Shown: positions 1 to 6,920 of the stretch, piece by piece
Position numbering within the stretch: position 1 is the stretch's first letter
Layout: every line of letters begins with the position of its first letter
Assembly (NCBI GenBank): GCA_023700825.1
Contig: JAMPYE010000053.1
Location: 1 to 14,081 of the forward strand
DNA: 14,081 nt
Direction: 5' to 3'
Source of the DNA: Thermoanaerobaculia bacterium
GTDB lineage: Bacteria; Acidobacteriota; Thermoanaerobaculia; Gp7-AA8
Program-made: the position numbers and the translations under genes
The notes under the pieces: model-generated
The model's database searches: none
Told to the model about the DNA's origin: nothing
What the model saw: the letters and a program-made list of their open reading frames with translations, nothing else

Positions 1-1365
1 AAGATCCGTGATTTGGTGGTGGCGCTCGCCGTGGGATTTCTTGCTGTGTCGCCCGGACTGGCCGACGAGCATCCCGGGAAGGCGTCCATCGAGAAGAGCG
101 GCTACGACGGGCCCGTCACCTGCGAGAAGTGTCACGCGGGGAAGGCGAAGGAGTTCCTTTCCACCGTGCACTGGAAGCACGCGTCGAAGGTAACGAACGT
201 CGACGGGCTCGACCCGAACGTCGAGTACGGCATGCAGAACCGCATCTACACGATGTGCAACGGCAACGACATCGTGAACAACCTGAAGGAGATCCCGGTC
301 AATCCGGAAACTGGCAAGAGCAAGTTCACCGGGTGCAACACGTGCCACCCGGGGAATCACCTCAGCGATGTCGGAAGCACGGGCCCGGAAGCGGAAGCTG
401 CCATCGACTGCCTCGTCTGCCACTCGACCGACTACGACTTCACCAAGCGGGTTCCATTCAAAGACGAGCAGGGGCGGGTCGTGATGGGTCAGGACCGGTC
501 TGTGAGAGCCGCGATGGCGGTGGGGAAGCCGACCGCCAAGAACTGCATGACCTGCCATGAGCGCGCGGGCGGCGGCATCTACGTGAAGCGGGGGTTCGAG
601 TTCACGAAAGAGAGCGACGCGCACGCGGCGAAGGGTATGACTTGCGTCGATTGCCACAAGGCGACCGACCACAGGATGCCGACCGGCTTCGACCCGAACA
701 GCTGGGCCAATGACGGCGTCAGGATCGCGTGCGGCGATTGTCACGGTGAAGAGCCGCACGAAGACCCCGACTACAACCGGCATGTCGCGAAGATCGCCTG
801 CCAGACCTGTCACATCCCTCGCACCGGCGGCACGATGGCGAAGGACTTCACGACGTGGGAGCAGGGGTCGGACAAGTTCTACGAGCCGGCCACGATCCAG
901 GCGGAAGCGAACACCACGATCCCCGCGTATGCCTGGTACAACCTGCAGGTGCAGAACACGCCGCACTTCATCGGCCCCAAGGGGAGCCGCCAGGACGGGA
1001 AGAGCAGGATCTACCCGTTCAAGGTCTACCAGGGCAAGGCGTTTTTCGACAAGAAGACGGGCCAGCTACTCTCGATGGACTTCGCTCCGCCGATGGCCAA
1101 CGGAGACGTGATGGCGGGCGTGGCCTCCGCGGCGAAGACGCTCGACATCAAGGACTACGAGCCGACTCCCGGGTGGCAGACTCTCTATTTCGGCAGCAGC
1201 CATCTGGTAACCAGGGAGAACGCCCTGTCCTGCTTCAGCTGCCACACCGTGGGCGGCGTTCTCAATTTCAAAGACCTCGGATACTCGGACGCGGAGATCA
1301 CAAGACTGACCAACCCCGAGATCTACTTCAAAAAGGTGATCGAGAAGCAGAAGGAAGACTGGTAG
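1..1365 (+). CDS. octaheme c-type cytochrome, tetrathionate reductase (OTR)-like; 5' end missing
   Basis: The protein is a periplasmic multiheme cytochrome. Counting TTG at 13 as residue 1, eight CXXCH heme-binding motifs lie near residues 37, 108, 133, 178, 211, 240, 263 and 407. The seven-plus-one spacing, the VHWKH segment after motif 1, the DCLVCH motif 3, the ACQTCHIP motif 7 and the last heme after an 'SHLVTRENALSC' stretch match my memory of the octaheme tetrathionate reductase family. Members of that family reduce tetrathionate, nitrite or hydroxylamine in vitro; the substrate here cannot be read from sequence. The frame is open to base 1, and its first residues (KIRD, then a hydrophobic run ending LADE) look like the second half of a signal peptide. 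The true start is therefore probably upstream, although TTG at 13 cannot be excluded. A lone Cys near residue 82 is not in a heme motif. No lysine lies between motifs 2 and 3. No redox partner gene is visible downstream. Confidence 0.85.
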   Translation, partial: KIRDLVVALAVGFLAVSPGLADEHPGKASIEKSGYDGPVTCEKCHAGKAKEFLSTVHWKHASKVTNVDGLDPNVEYGMQNRIYTMCNGNDIVNNLKEIPVNPETGKSKFTGCNTCHPGNHLSDVGSTGPEAEAAIDCLVCHSTDYDFTKRVPFKDEQGRVVMGQDRSVRAAMAVGKPTAKNCMTCHERAGGGIYVKRGFEFTKESDAHAAKGMTCVDCHKATDHRMPTGFDPNSWANDGVRIACGDCHGEEPHEDPDYNRHVAKIACQTCHIPRTGGTMAKDFTTWEQGSDKFYEPATIQAEANTTIPAYAWYNLQVQNTPHFIGPKGSRQDGKSRIYPFKVYQGKAFFDKKTGQLLSMDFAPPMANGDVMAGVASAAKTLDIKDYEPTPGWQTLYFGSSHLVTRENALSCFSCHTVGGVLNFKDLGYSDAEITRLTNPEIYFKKVIEKQKEDW

Positions 1366-1400
1366 CCGCAGCGATCCGGTACCTTCAGCGAGCGGTCCGC

Positions 1401-1440
1401 AGCGCACCGTGCTTCACCGCACAGTGCGCTGTTCTCGTTT
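1401..1440 (+). terminator. hairpin terminator of the cytochrome gene
   Basis: A 12-bp stem with one mismatch (1401-1412 with 1419-1430) closes a 6-base loop and is followed by the T-containing stretch GTTCTCGTTT. It lies 35 bases after the cytochrome stop codon, in a gap between convergent genes, as expected for an intrinsic terminator. The T run is weak, so termination strength is uncertain. Confidence 0.5.
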
Positions 1441-1451
1441 GGTCGGGGATC

Positions 1452-1469
1452 GGTCCTGCCGAGAGGACC
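1452..1469 (-). terminator. second hairpin between convergent genes
   Basis: A perfect 6-bp stem (GGTCCT, 1452-1457, with AGGACC, 1464-1469) closes a 6-base loop. It lies 17 bases past the stop codon of the minus-strand SGNH hydrolase. No T run follows on the minus strand, so a role in ending that transcript is only a guess from position. Confidence 0.25.
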
Positions 1470-1486
1470 CTTCGTATGCGCGCGGA

Positions 1487-2353
1487 TTACCACCGCAGCG
1501 CTGCACGAATCTCGCTTGCAATCCGGGCGTGCCCGCGCTGCGTCGGATGGAGCCCGTCATACGTATTGGCGGGATCGAGGAGCACGCCCGCGAGCAGACG
1601 CTTCGGAATGAGAGTTGCGGCGTGCCTCGTCGCCAGGCGCCGTTGGATCGTTCCGTAGCGCCATTCGCCGGGAACGATCGGTAACTCGAGGATGACGACG
1701 TTTCGCTGCCCGCCGGCGACTGACGCTTCGAGGATTTGGGCGAGGGCCGACTCGAAGCCCCCGGGAGGGAGGCGATCGAGCATGTCGTTGCCGCCGATCG
1801 CGATCACGACGCAGTCGCCGGCCCGTGACGGCGGAATGTCAGGCAGTTGGTTCTGAATCGCGCTCGAAGCCGTTTCGCCGGCGAGGGCCAGGTTTTGGAG
1901 TTCCGCGCCGACCTGCGACGCGACGATCTGCGGCCACGGCTGCGACTCGCCGAATCCTCCCGACGAGAGCGAATCGCCGACCACGATGATGCGGCGCGGC
2001 TTCGAGAGCGGAGTGACAGGGAGGTGCCAGCGGCTCTCGGCGGCCACTCCCGCGATCGTGGCAGCCATCGCGATCGCGGCCAGGAGGGTTCGCCGGCGGG
2101 GAGGAGCGGCGATTCCGAAGAGTGCGAACGGGAGCGTCGCGCCGAGCAGGAGCGCAGCCCGCGGCGCTGGCATCGGAGTGCCGCTCAGCGCCGCGGCAGG
2201 AATCGATGCCATCGCGATTACCGAGCAGACGCTGCGAAGTGCCGGCCGGCCCTCGAGCAGCCCCACGAGAGAAGCCGCGGCGATGGCCACCATGAGGATC
2301 GCTGCCGAGAAAAAGAGCTGTCCGCTGTAGAGGTGGTAGAGAAGCGGCTGCAT
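1487..2353 (-). CDS. membrane-anchored SGNH/GDSL-family hydrolase
   Basis: This is a 288-residue protein in two parts. Residues 1-105 are hydrophobic, with about three or four probable membrane segments (around 13-32, 41-57, 66-83 and 88-105). Residues 120-288 form an SGNH hydrolase domain like that of arylesterases and lysophospholipases (TesA type). The catalytic blocks are visible: IIVVGDSLS with the nucleophile Ser128, Gly159 in the LALAGE block, GGND at 187-190, and DGLHP with Asp266 and His269. The domain probably faces the periplasm and cleaves an ester, either a lipid or an acyl/acetyl group on a polysaccharide; the substrate is not known. The ATG at 2353 is preceded by a weak GGGACAGG about 12 bases upstream. 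The gene converges on the cytochrome and is separated by 60 bp from vapC on the same strand, so it could be read through from vapBC. Confidence 0.85.
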   Translation of the reverse strand: MQPLLYHLYSGQLFFSAAILMVAIAAASLVGLLEGRPALRSVCSVIAMASIPAAALSGTPMPAPRAALLLGATLPFALFGIAAPPRRRTLLAAIAMAATIAGVAAESRWHLPVTPLSKPRRIIVVGDSLSSGGFGESQPWPQIVASQVGAELQNLALAGETASSAIQNQLPDIPPSRAGDCVVIAIGGNDMLDRLPPGGFESALAQILEASVAGGQRNVVILELPIVPGEWRYGTIQRRLATRHAATLIPKRLLAGVLLDPANTYDGLHPTQRGHARIASEIRAALRW

Positions 2354-2413
2354 CGCGTTCGACGCCTGTCCCAGAGCCCATCCTACCGCAGTGCCATCAA
2401 CGCGCCCGCGACG

Positions 2414-2842
2414 TCACTCTGCGTAGTCATCCGCTGGAAGGACGCGAAACGGCTTCCCGTGCGCCGCACGCAACGTTCGGAAGTGCCGCTCGTCGAGTGT
2501 CAGCACTTTCCTCGTGTCGTGGCGGCGCGAGAGCACGACCAGCGACGCGTCGGCGAGGCCGATGTCGAGGTCGTCGTACCGCCTGATGACGGAGACCGCC
2601 TCGTCGATGTCGGAGGGGTGGAAGTCGGCGAGCATATAGGCGCCCGAGGCGACCTCCTTGAGCAGTTCTACCTCGATCTTCGTCCCGGCGAACTTCGTGA
2701 CGAGGTAGTCGATCTCGGCGAGAACGAAGGGCGAGAGGACGAACGGGCCTTCCGATTCGAGCAGCACGCGGGCGCACGCCGCATGATCCTGCTGATCGGG
2801 AAAGAGTGCCGCGATGAGGCCGCTCGTATCGACGAGGATCAC
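2414..2842 (-). CDS. vapC: VapC-type PIN-domain ribonuclease toxin
   Basis: This 142-residue PIN-domain protein has the usual VapC length. Its four acidic positions for metal binding are in place: Asp5 in ILVDTSG, Glu43 in LAEIDY, Asp98 in the DIGLADAS block and Asp117 in LTLDERHF. VapC toxins are Mg-dependent endoribonucleases that typically cut tRNA or rRNA when their antitoxin is lost. The gene starts at GTG (2842-2840), which overlaps the TGA of the upstream antitoxin gene in a GTGA, so the two are translationally coupled. The RNA target cannot be inferred. All catalytic residues are present and there is no frameshift, so the toxin looks active. Confidence 0.9.
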   Translation of the reverse strand: MILVDTSGLIAALFPDQQDHAACARVLLESEGPFVLSPFVLAEIDYLVTKFAGTKIEVELLKEVASGAYMLADFHPSDIDEAVSVIRRYDDLDIGLADASLVVLSRRHDTRKVLTLDERHFRTLRAAHGKPFRVLPADDYAE

Positions 2843-3063
2843 TTGCCGAAGCCCTCGAGGAGCTCGTCGACCCGCCGGGCGACCGAGGAGTCACCGAGGC
2901 CCCTTCGCGTCAGCGGAACGCGAGGCCTTGGAGCGCGGCTGCTGCGAAGGGAGGTCTCGAGCGCGTCGCGGATCACGTCGGCCTCCGATCGGCCATCGCG
3001 TTTCGCCGCACTCTCGATTGCTTTCTTGAGCTCGTCGGGGAGATAGATCGTCGTGCGCTTCAT
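2839..3063 (-). CDS. vapB: VapB-type ribbon-helix-helix antitoxin
   Basis: This 74-residue antitoxin starts at ATG 3063-3061. The frame extends upstream to 3090, but those nine extra residues overlap the repeat-bearing promoter region and do not look like protein. The N-terminus (MKRTTIYLPDELKKAIE) is a classic ribbon-helix-helix DNA-binding domain: a short beta strand followed by two helices up to about residue 40. After an Arg/Pro-rich linker comes a C-terminal helix (SVARRVDELLEGF) of the kind that wraps around and inhibits the VapC PIN domain. It should repress its own promoter together with VapC. Its stop codon overlaps the vapC start. No strong ribosome binding site is visible before the ATG. 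Confidence 0.88.
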   Translation of the reverse strand: MKRTTIYLPDELKKAIESAAKRDGRSEADVIRDALETSLRSSRAPRPRVPLTRRGLGDSSVARRVDELLEGFGK

Positions 3064-3072
3064 GACACCACA

Positions 3073-3102
3073 GTATGGCACACACGCCATACGTACGCCA
3101 TA
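3073..3102 (-). promoter_or_regulatory. vapBC operator/promoter region with repeated GCCATA boxes
   Basis: Ten bases upstream of the vapB start lie GTATGGC (3073-3079) and its inverse GCCATAC (3086-3092), separated by ACACAC. A third, direct copy, GCCATA, lies at 3097-3102, 11 bp (about one helical turn) further on. Such an array is what a dimeric ribbon-helix-helix antitoxin would bind for autoregulation. A -10/-35 pair could not be fixed with confidence. Confidence 0.5.
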
Positions 3103-3169
3103 TCATTGTCATCTGAGGCGAATGAGCTTCCAGCGGCCTCCATGTGGCGCCCACGAGCGCACGATCTTC

Positions 3170-3178
3170 TGGTATAAC
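3170..3178 (+). promoter_or_regulatory. extended -10 promoter of the yicC operon
   Basis: TGG-TATAAC (3170-3178) is a five-of-six match to the sigma-70 -10 box with an upstream TG. No good -35 is seen 16-18 bp upstream, which extended -10 promoters can tolerate. A start near 3185 would leave a short leader containing the AGGGGA ribosome binding site (3191-3196), 7 bases before the yicC ATG. Confidence 0.5.
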
Positions 3179-3203
3179 GCTCACGTCTTCAGGGGATTAC
3201 GAT

Positions 3204-4091
3204 ATGGTCAACAGCATGACCGGCTTTGGCCGGGCCTCCGCGACGGTCGGTGAGCGGTTTCACGTAACGGTCACAGCCAAGAGCGTCAATCATCGTTACC
3301 TCGAAGTATCGGTTCGGTTGCCCGAGTTCCTCTGGGAGCTCGAGTCGCAAGTGCGCGGGATTGCGTCGGAGTCGATGTCGAGGGGCAAGATCGACATCTC
3401 GGTGCGCGCGCAGCGCGTCAACGACCCCGACTGGTCGGTGCGGGTCGACCAGCACATCGCCCGCGCCCTCGTCCCGAAGCTCAATGAGCTCGTCAGCGAG
3501 TTCGGACTTCACCGGATGACCGCGGGCGACCTTCTTCGCGTTCCCGACTTCATCCAGGTGGAAGCGAAGGACGCGGAGCTCGAAGACTCCGAGAAGGACG
3601 AGTTCGCCTCGGTCGTACGCGCGGCGCTGGCGGCGGTCAACGTAATGCGGAAGCGGGAGGGGGTCGCCCTTCGCGAGGACATGGCTGCGCGCATCCGTTC
3701 GATGAGGGAACGGCGCGAGACCGTCGCCGCCCGGCGTGACGTGCTCATCGCCGAGATGCTCGAGGCGTACCGCGCCCGCGTCCAGGAGATCGCGGCGCAG
3801 GCGGGCCTCGAGATTCCCGCCGACAGGCTTGCCGTCGAGACCGTGATGATGGTCGAGAAGGGGGACGTCGCCGAGGAACTCTCCCGCATGGTCTCGCATT
3901 TCGACCAGTTCGACGCGGCGCTGGCCGGCAACGAGCCGAGCGGAAAGCGGCTCGACTTCCTCTGCCAGGAGATCCTGCGCGAGATCAACACCCTCGGTTC
4001 GAAGTCGAAGTCGTCGGAGCTGCGCGCGGCGGTCGTCGAGCTCAAGTCGGAGGTCGAGCGCGTCCGGGAGCAGGTGCAGAATGTCGAATAG
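3204..4091 (+). CDS. yicC: YicC/YloC-family endoribonuclease
   Basis: This is a 295-residue YicC-family protein. The start is ATG 3204, giving MVNSMTGFGRA, the usual family N-terminus. AGGGGA at 3191-3196 is a well-placed ribosome binding site, so the longer frame from 3144 is not used. The N-terminal half contains the conserved SVNHRYLEVSVRLP block. The C-terminal DUF1732 half ends with GKRLDFLCQEILREINTLGSKS and REQVQNVE, a family hallmark, near residues 247-295. Family members from E. coli and Bacillus are metal-dependent endoribonucleases linked to small-RNA turnover and stationary-phase survival. It is the first gene of the cluster and overlaps gmk by 11 bases. In Firmicutes a remA (DUF370) gene often sits between yicC and gmk; it is absent here. 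Confidence 0.93.
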   Translation: MVNSMTGFGRASATVGERFHVTVTAKSVNHRYLEVSVRLPEFLWELESQVRGIASESMSRGKIDISVRAQRVNDPDWSVRVDQHIARALVPKLNELVSEFGLHRMTAGDLLRVPDFIQVEAKDAELEDSEKDEFASVVRAALAAVNVMRKREGVALREDMAARIRSMRERRETVAARRDVLIAEMLEAYRARVQEIAAQAGLEIPADRLAVETVMMVEKGDVAEELSRMVSHFDQFDAALAGNEPSGKRLDFLCQEILREINTLGSKSKSSELRAAVVELKSEVERVREQVQNVE

Positions 4092-4758
4092 GTCGTCGAT
4101 CAACATCTCGCCCTCAGGGACGCTGATCGTCGTCTCCGGGCCGTCCGGCGCCGGCAAGACCACGCTCGTGACTCACGTCCGGGAGTATTTCGAGGGGCTC
4201 GGGAACCCGCTGCATTTCTCGGTTTCCCACACGACGCGCGAGCCCAGGACGGGGGAGCACGCCGGGGTCGATTACCACTTCGTCGGGCGCGACGCCTTCC
4301 TGCAAATGGCTAACCACGGGGAATTTATCGAATGGGCCAACGTTCATGGCCACATGTACGGGACCTCGGTTCGCGAGGTCGAGGTACGCCTCGGATCGGG
4401 GCAGGACGTCATCCTCGACATCGACGTTCAGGGGGCCCGGCAGATCGCATCGAACGAGTCGTTGAAGCCGCGGTCGGTGAGCGTGTTCGTATTCACCCCC
4501 TCGTTCGACGAGCTCGAAGCGAGGATCCGCGGACGCGGGCTGAACACGGAAGAGCAGATTCAGATGCGACTCGCCGAGGCGCGCCGCGAAGTCGAACACG
4601 GGATTCAGTTTTACGACTACGTGATCATCAACGACGACGTCGAGATCGCCACCGACTGCCTGAAGGCGGCGATCATCGCGCGAAAACTACAATCGAGCGG
4701 GGCGAAGCAGACCGTCAGGGAGCTCGCGCACCGTTTCCGGGAGGACAAAGTTGGATAG
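4081..4758 (+). CDS. gmk: guanylate kinase
   Basis: Guanylate kinase phosphorylates GMP (and dGMP) to GDP with ATP in the cytoplasm, and is essential for GTP supply and GMP salvage. The 225-residue protein has the P-loop GPSGAGKTT (residues 20-28), the GMP-binding TTREPRTGE and GVDYHF blocks (51-67), the EFIEWANVHGHMYGTS segment, DVILDIDVQGA, and the lid/C-terminal arginines (RIRGRG, RLAEARREVE). It is slightly longer than the usual 205-210 residues owing to a short N-terminal lead. The ATG lies inside the end of yicC (11-base overlap), and its last 8 bases overlap rpoZ, so translation is probably coupled in both directions. Confidence 0.96.
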   Translation: MSNRSSINISPSGTLIVVSGPSGAGKTTLVTHVREYFEGLGNPLHFSVSHTTREPRTGEHAGVDYHFVGRDAFLQMANHGEFIEWANVHGHMYGTSVREVEVRLGSGQDVILDIDVQGARQIASNESLKPRSVSVFVFTPSFDELEARIRGRGLNTEEQIQMRLAEARREVEHGIQFYDYVIINDDVEIATDCLKAAIIARKLQSSGAKQTVRELAHRFREDKVG

Positions 4759-4975
4759 ACTGCCTGAGGGTATCGACAGCAAGTTTCGTTACGTGATCCT
4801 GGTATCGAAGCGGGCTGAGCAGCTCATCCAGAACCCCACGCCGAAATTTCGGCTCAAGAATCGCAAGGCGACACGCGTTGCGATGGCCGAGATCAACGAC
4901 GGCTCGGTGAAGTGGCAGCTCGAGCCGCCGGCGGTCGAGACGGACATTCTCGACTTCGTGCCTACGGAAGAGTAG
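4751..4975 (+). CDS. rpoZ: DNA-directed RNA polymerase omega subunit
   Basis: This 74-residue protein is the omega subunit, which helps the beta-prime subunit fold and join the RNA polymerase core. The sequence carries the family signature: an N-terminal helix (SKFRYVILVSKRAEQL), then KNRKATRVAMAEINDG, with a short acidic tail. The start is the rare TTG at 4751, chosen because GGGAGG (4739-4744) sits 6 bases before it and MDRLPEGIDSKF is a natural N-terminus. It overlaps the end of gmk by 8 bases and leaves 2 bases before the coaBC start. In many phyla gmk-rpoZ-coaBC are adjacent, which supports the call. The weak start codon may set the omega level relative to its neighbours. Confidence 0.92.
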   Translation: MDRLPEGIDSKFRYVILVSKRAEQLIQNPTPKFRLKNRKATRVAMAEINDGSVKWQLEPPAVETDILDFVPTEE

Positions 4976-4977
4976 TC

Positions 4978-6174
4978 GTGAACATCGTCCTGGGAGTTTC
5001 GGGAGGGATCGCGGCCTACAAGGCGCCAGATCTCGTCCGGCGCCTCCAGGATACCGGCGCGGCGGTTCGGGTCATTCTGACTCCGAACGCCGCGCGTTTC
5101 GTTTCTCCGCTCTCGCTCGCCGCGGTGTCGAACCACGGCGTCGTCGTTGAGCAATGGGGCGACCCGTCGAGCGGCGGCGTCGACCACATCGAGATCGCCC
5201 GGTGGGCCCAGCTCCTGTTGGTCGCGCCCGCGACGGCGAACATCATCGCGAAGCTCGCGACCGGCATCGCCGACGACGCGCTCACCACCTACGCGCTCGC
5301 GCACCGCGGGCCGATCGCCATCGCTCCCGCGATGAACACCTTCATGCTCGGCCACCCGACCGTGCAGCAGAACCTCGCGACGCTGCGCGCGCGCGGCGTG
5401 CACGTCATCGAGCCCGATGCGGGTCTGCTCGCGTGTGGCGACGAGGGCGCGGGGCGCATGCCCGACCCGGAAGCCCTCGCGGCGCGAGCCGCCGCGATAC
5501 TCGGCCCTCGCGATCTCGACGGTGTCGCGGTGCTCGTCACCGCCGGCCCGACGCGCGAGGCGATCGACCCGGTTCGCTACATCTCGAACCGCTCTTCCGG
5601 AAAGATGGGCTACGCGATCGCCGAGGCCGCGAGGCGGCGCGGGGCACGCGTCGTGCTCGTCTCGGGGCCAACGGCACTCCAACCACCTGCCGGAGTGGAG
5701 CTCGTGAGCGTCACGACGGCGGAGGAGATGCATCGCGAGGTCATGGCCCGGGCCGCCGCGAGCGCGATCGTCGTGAAGGCCGCGGCCGTGGCTGATTTCA
5801 CGCCGGTCGAAAAGGCCGAACAGAAGATCAAGAAGAAGGACGGCGTCGAAGCGCTGCAGATCTCGCTCCGAAAGACGCCCGACATTCTCGCCGCCCTCGG
5901 CGCGCTCCCGGTGCGACCGTTTCTTGTCGCGTTTGCGGCGGAGACGAACGACGTCGAGTCGCACGCGAGGAAGAAGCTCGAGAAGAAAGGTGCCGACCTC
6001 ATCGTCGCGAACGACGTTTCCGATGCTTCGATCGGCTTCGACTCGCCTCAGAACGAGGTTGTCGTGATCGGACGGGACGGATGGATCGAGCGGCTTCCGA
6101 AGGCCGGCAAGGCGGTGATCGCGGAGCGGATTCTCGACATCGTCGTCGCGAAGCGGGCACGGGGCTCGAAGTGA
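4978..6174 (+). CDS. coaBC: bifunctional phosphopantothenoylcysteine decarboxylase / phosphopantothenate-cysteine ligase
   Basis: This 398-residue fusion catalyses two steps of coenzyme A synthesis: CTP-dependent joining of cysteine to 4'-phosphopantothenate (CoaB), then FMN-dependent decarboxylation (CoaC). The N-terminal CoaC domain shows NIVLGVSGGIAAYK (residues 2-15), the catalytic His near 70 in DHIEIARWA, PAMN near 117-120, and the substrate-clamp Cys near 153 in LLACGDEGAGRM. The CoaB domain begins near 185 with VLVTAGPTREAIDPVR and SNRSSGKMG, followed by AAAVADFTP and FAAET. The start is GTG 4978, two bases after rpoZ and preceded by CGGAAGAG; the frame is open further upstream, but that part duplicates rpoZ DNA. 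Its TGA overlaps the udg start in GTGA. Confidence 0.95.
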   Translation: MNIVLGVSGGIAAYKAPDLVRRLQDTGAAVRVILTPNAARFVSPLSLAAVSNHGVVVEQWGDPSSGGVDHIEIARWAQLLLVAPATANIIAKLATGIADDALTTYALAHRGPIAIAPAMNTFMLGHPTVQQNLATLRARGVHVIEPDAGLLACGDEGAGRMPDPEALAARAAAILGPRDLDGVAVLVTAGPTREAIDPVRYISNRSSGKMGYAIAEAARRRGARVVLVSGPTALQPPAGVELVSVTTAEEMHREVMARAAASAIVVKAAAVADFTPVEKAEQKIKKKDGVEALQISLRKTPDILAALGALPVRPFLVAFAAETNDVESHARKKLEKKGADLIVANDVSDASIGFDSPQNEVVVIGRDGWIERLPKAGKAVIAERILDIVVAKRARGSK

Positions 6175-6905
6175 GCGACGGCGCGCTCCGTGAAGAGCTA
6201 GAGCTCCTGCGGGACATCGGTTTCACGCATCTCGACCTCGATGCGGCACGCGCACGCGTCGGACCGCCGACAGTCGTCGCCCCAGCCTCCGATTCGACGG
6301 TGATTCGCGAATCGGTCGTCGCTCCGTCGGGCGGTCAATCCGACGATGCGGGCGCCGCGCTCGCGGAGTTCGCGAAGTCGATTGCGGAGTGTGATCTCTG
6401 CCGCCTCGCCAGCGGCCGCACGCAGGTCGTCTTCGGTGTCGGGAACCCGAGCGCACGTCTCATGTTCATCGGCGAGGGCCCGGGACGTGACGAGGACATC
6501 AAGGGCGAGCCTTTCGTCGGGCGGGCAGGCGAGCTGCTCACCGACATCATCAAGGCGATGAAGCTCCGCCGGGAGGATGTCTACATCGCGAACGCCGTCA
6601 AGTGCCGTCCGCCGGAGAACCGGAACCCCGAGCCCGACGAGATGGAGGCCTGCCGCCCGTACCTGATGCGGCAGATCGACCTGATCCAGCCCGAAGTGAT
6701 CGTGACGCTCGGACGCTTCGGCCTCCAGACGCTCTTCGAACGGTCGATCGCGATCTCGTCGGTGCGCGGCCAATGGATGGACTGGAACGGACGACGCGTC
6801 ATGCCGACCTACCATCCCGCCTACCTGCTTCGAAATCCGGCTGCGAAGAAGGACGTCTGGTCGGACATGAAGAAGGTCATGGCCGAGCTCGGCATCGCGG
6901 TCTGA
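6171..6905 (+). CDS. type-4 (Fe-S) uracil-DNA glycosylase
   Basis: This 244-residue enzyme removes uracil from DNA to start base-excision repair. The family-4 signature is clear: GEGPGRDED (residues 101-109, the uracil/water-activating motif), GEPFVGRAGELL, YIANAVKCRPPENRNP, and HPAYLLRNP near residue 215 (DNA-intercalating motif). Four cysteines, near 74, 77, 145 and 161, fit the 4Fe-4S cluster ligands. Residues 1-65 are a variable extension seen in many bacterial members. It starts at GTG 6171, sharing GTGA with the end of coaBC. A longer frame from 6081 would only re-read coaBC. This is a genomic repair enzyme; the older annotation of the family as 'phage DNA polymerase-related' should not be taken as a sign of a prophage. 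Confidence 0.92.
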   Translation: MSDGALREELELLRDIGFTHLDLDAARARVGPPTVVAPASDSTVIRESVVAPSGGQSDDAGAALAEFAKSIAECDLCRLASGRTQVVFGVGNPSARLMFIGEGPGRDEDIKGEPFVGRAGELLTDIIKAMKLRREDVYIANAVKCRPPENRNPEPDEMEACRPYLMRQIDLIQPEVIVTLGRFGLQTLFERSIAISSVRGQWMDWNGRRVMPTYHPAYLLRNPAAKKDVWSDMKKVMAELGIAV

Positions 6906-6920
6906 AGTCGAGTGCATCGG

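Noticed and set aside
3144..3203. Earlier ATG start for yicC
   Set aside because: It would place the start upstream of the TATAAC promoter box and add 20 residues not seen in the family; the ATG at 3204 has a good ribosome binding site.
3189..4163. A 324-codon minus-strand frame opposite yicC
   Set aside because: It is a shadow of yicC, which has conserved motifs, a ribosome binding site and a promoter.
4789..5964. A 391-codon minus-strand frame opposite rpoZ and coaBC
   Set aside because: It is antisense to well-identified genes and lacks any recognisable domain.
6171..6905. Udg as part of a phage or defence module
   Set aside because: Type-4 uracil glycosylases are ordinary repair enzymes, and the gene is coupled to coaBC in a housekeeping operon with no phage genes nearby.
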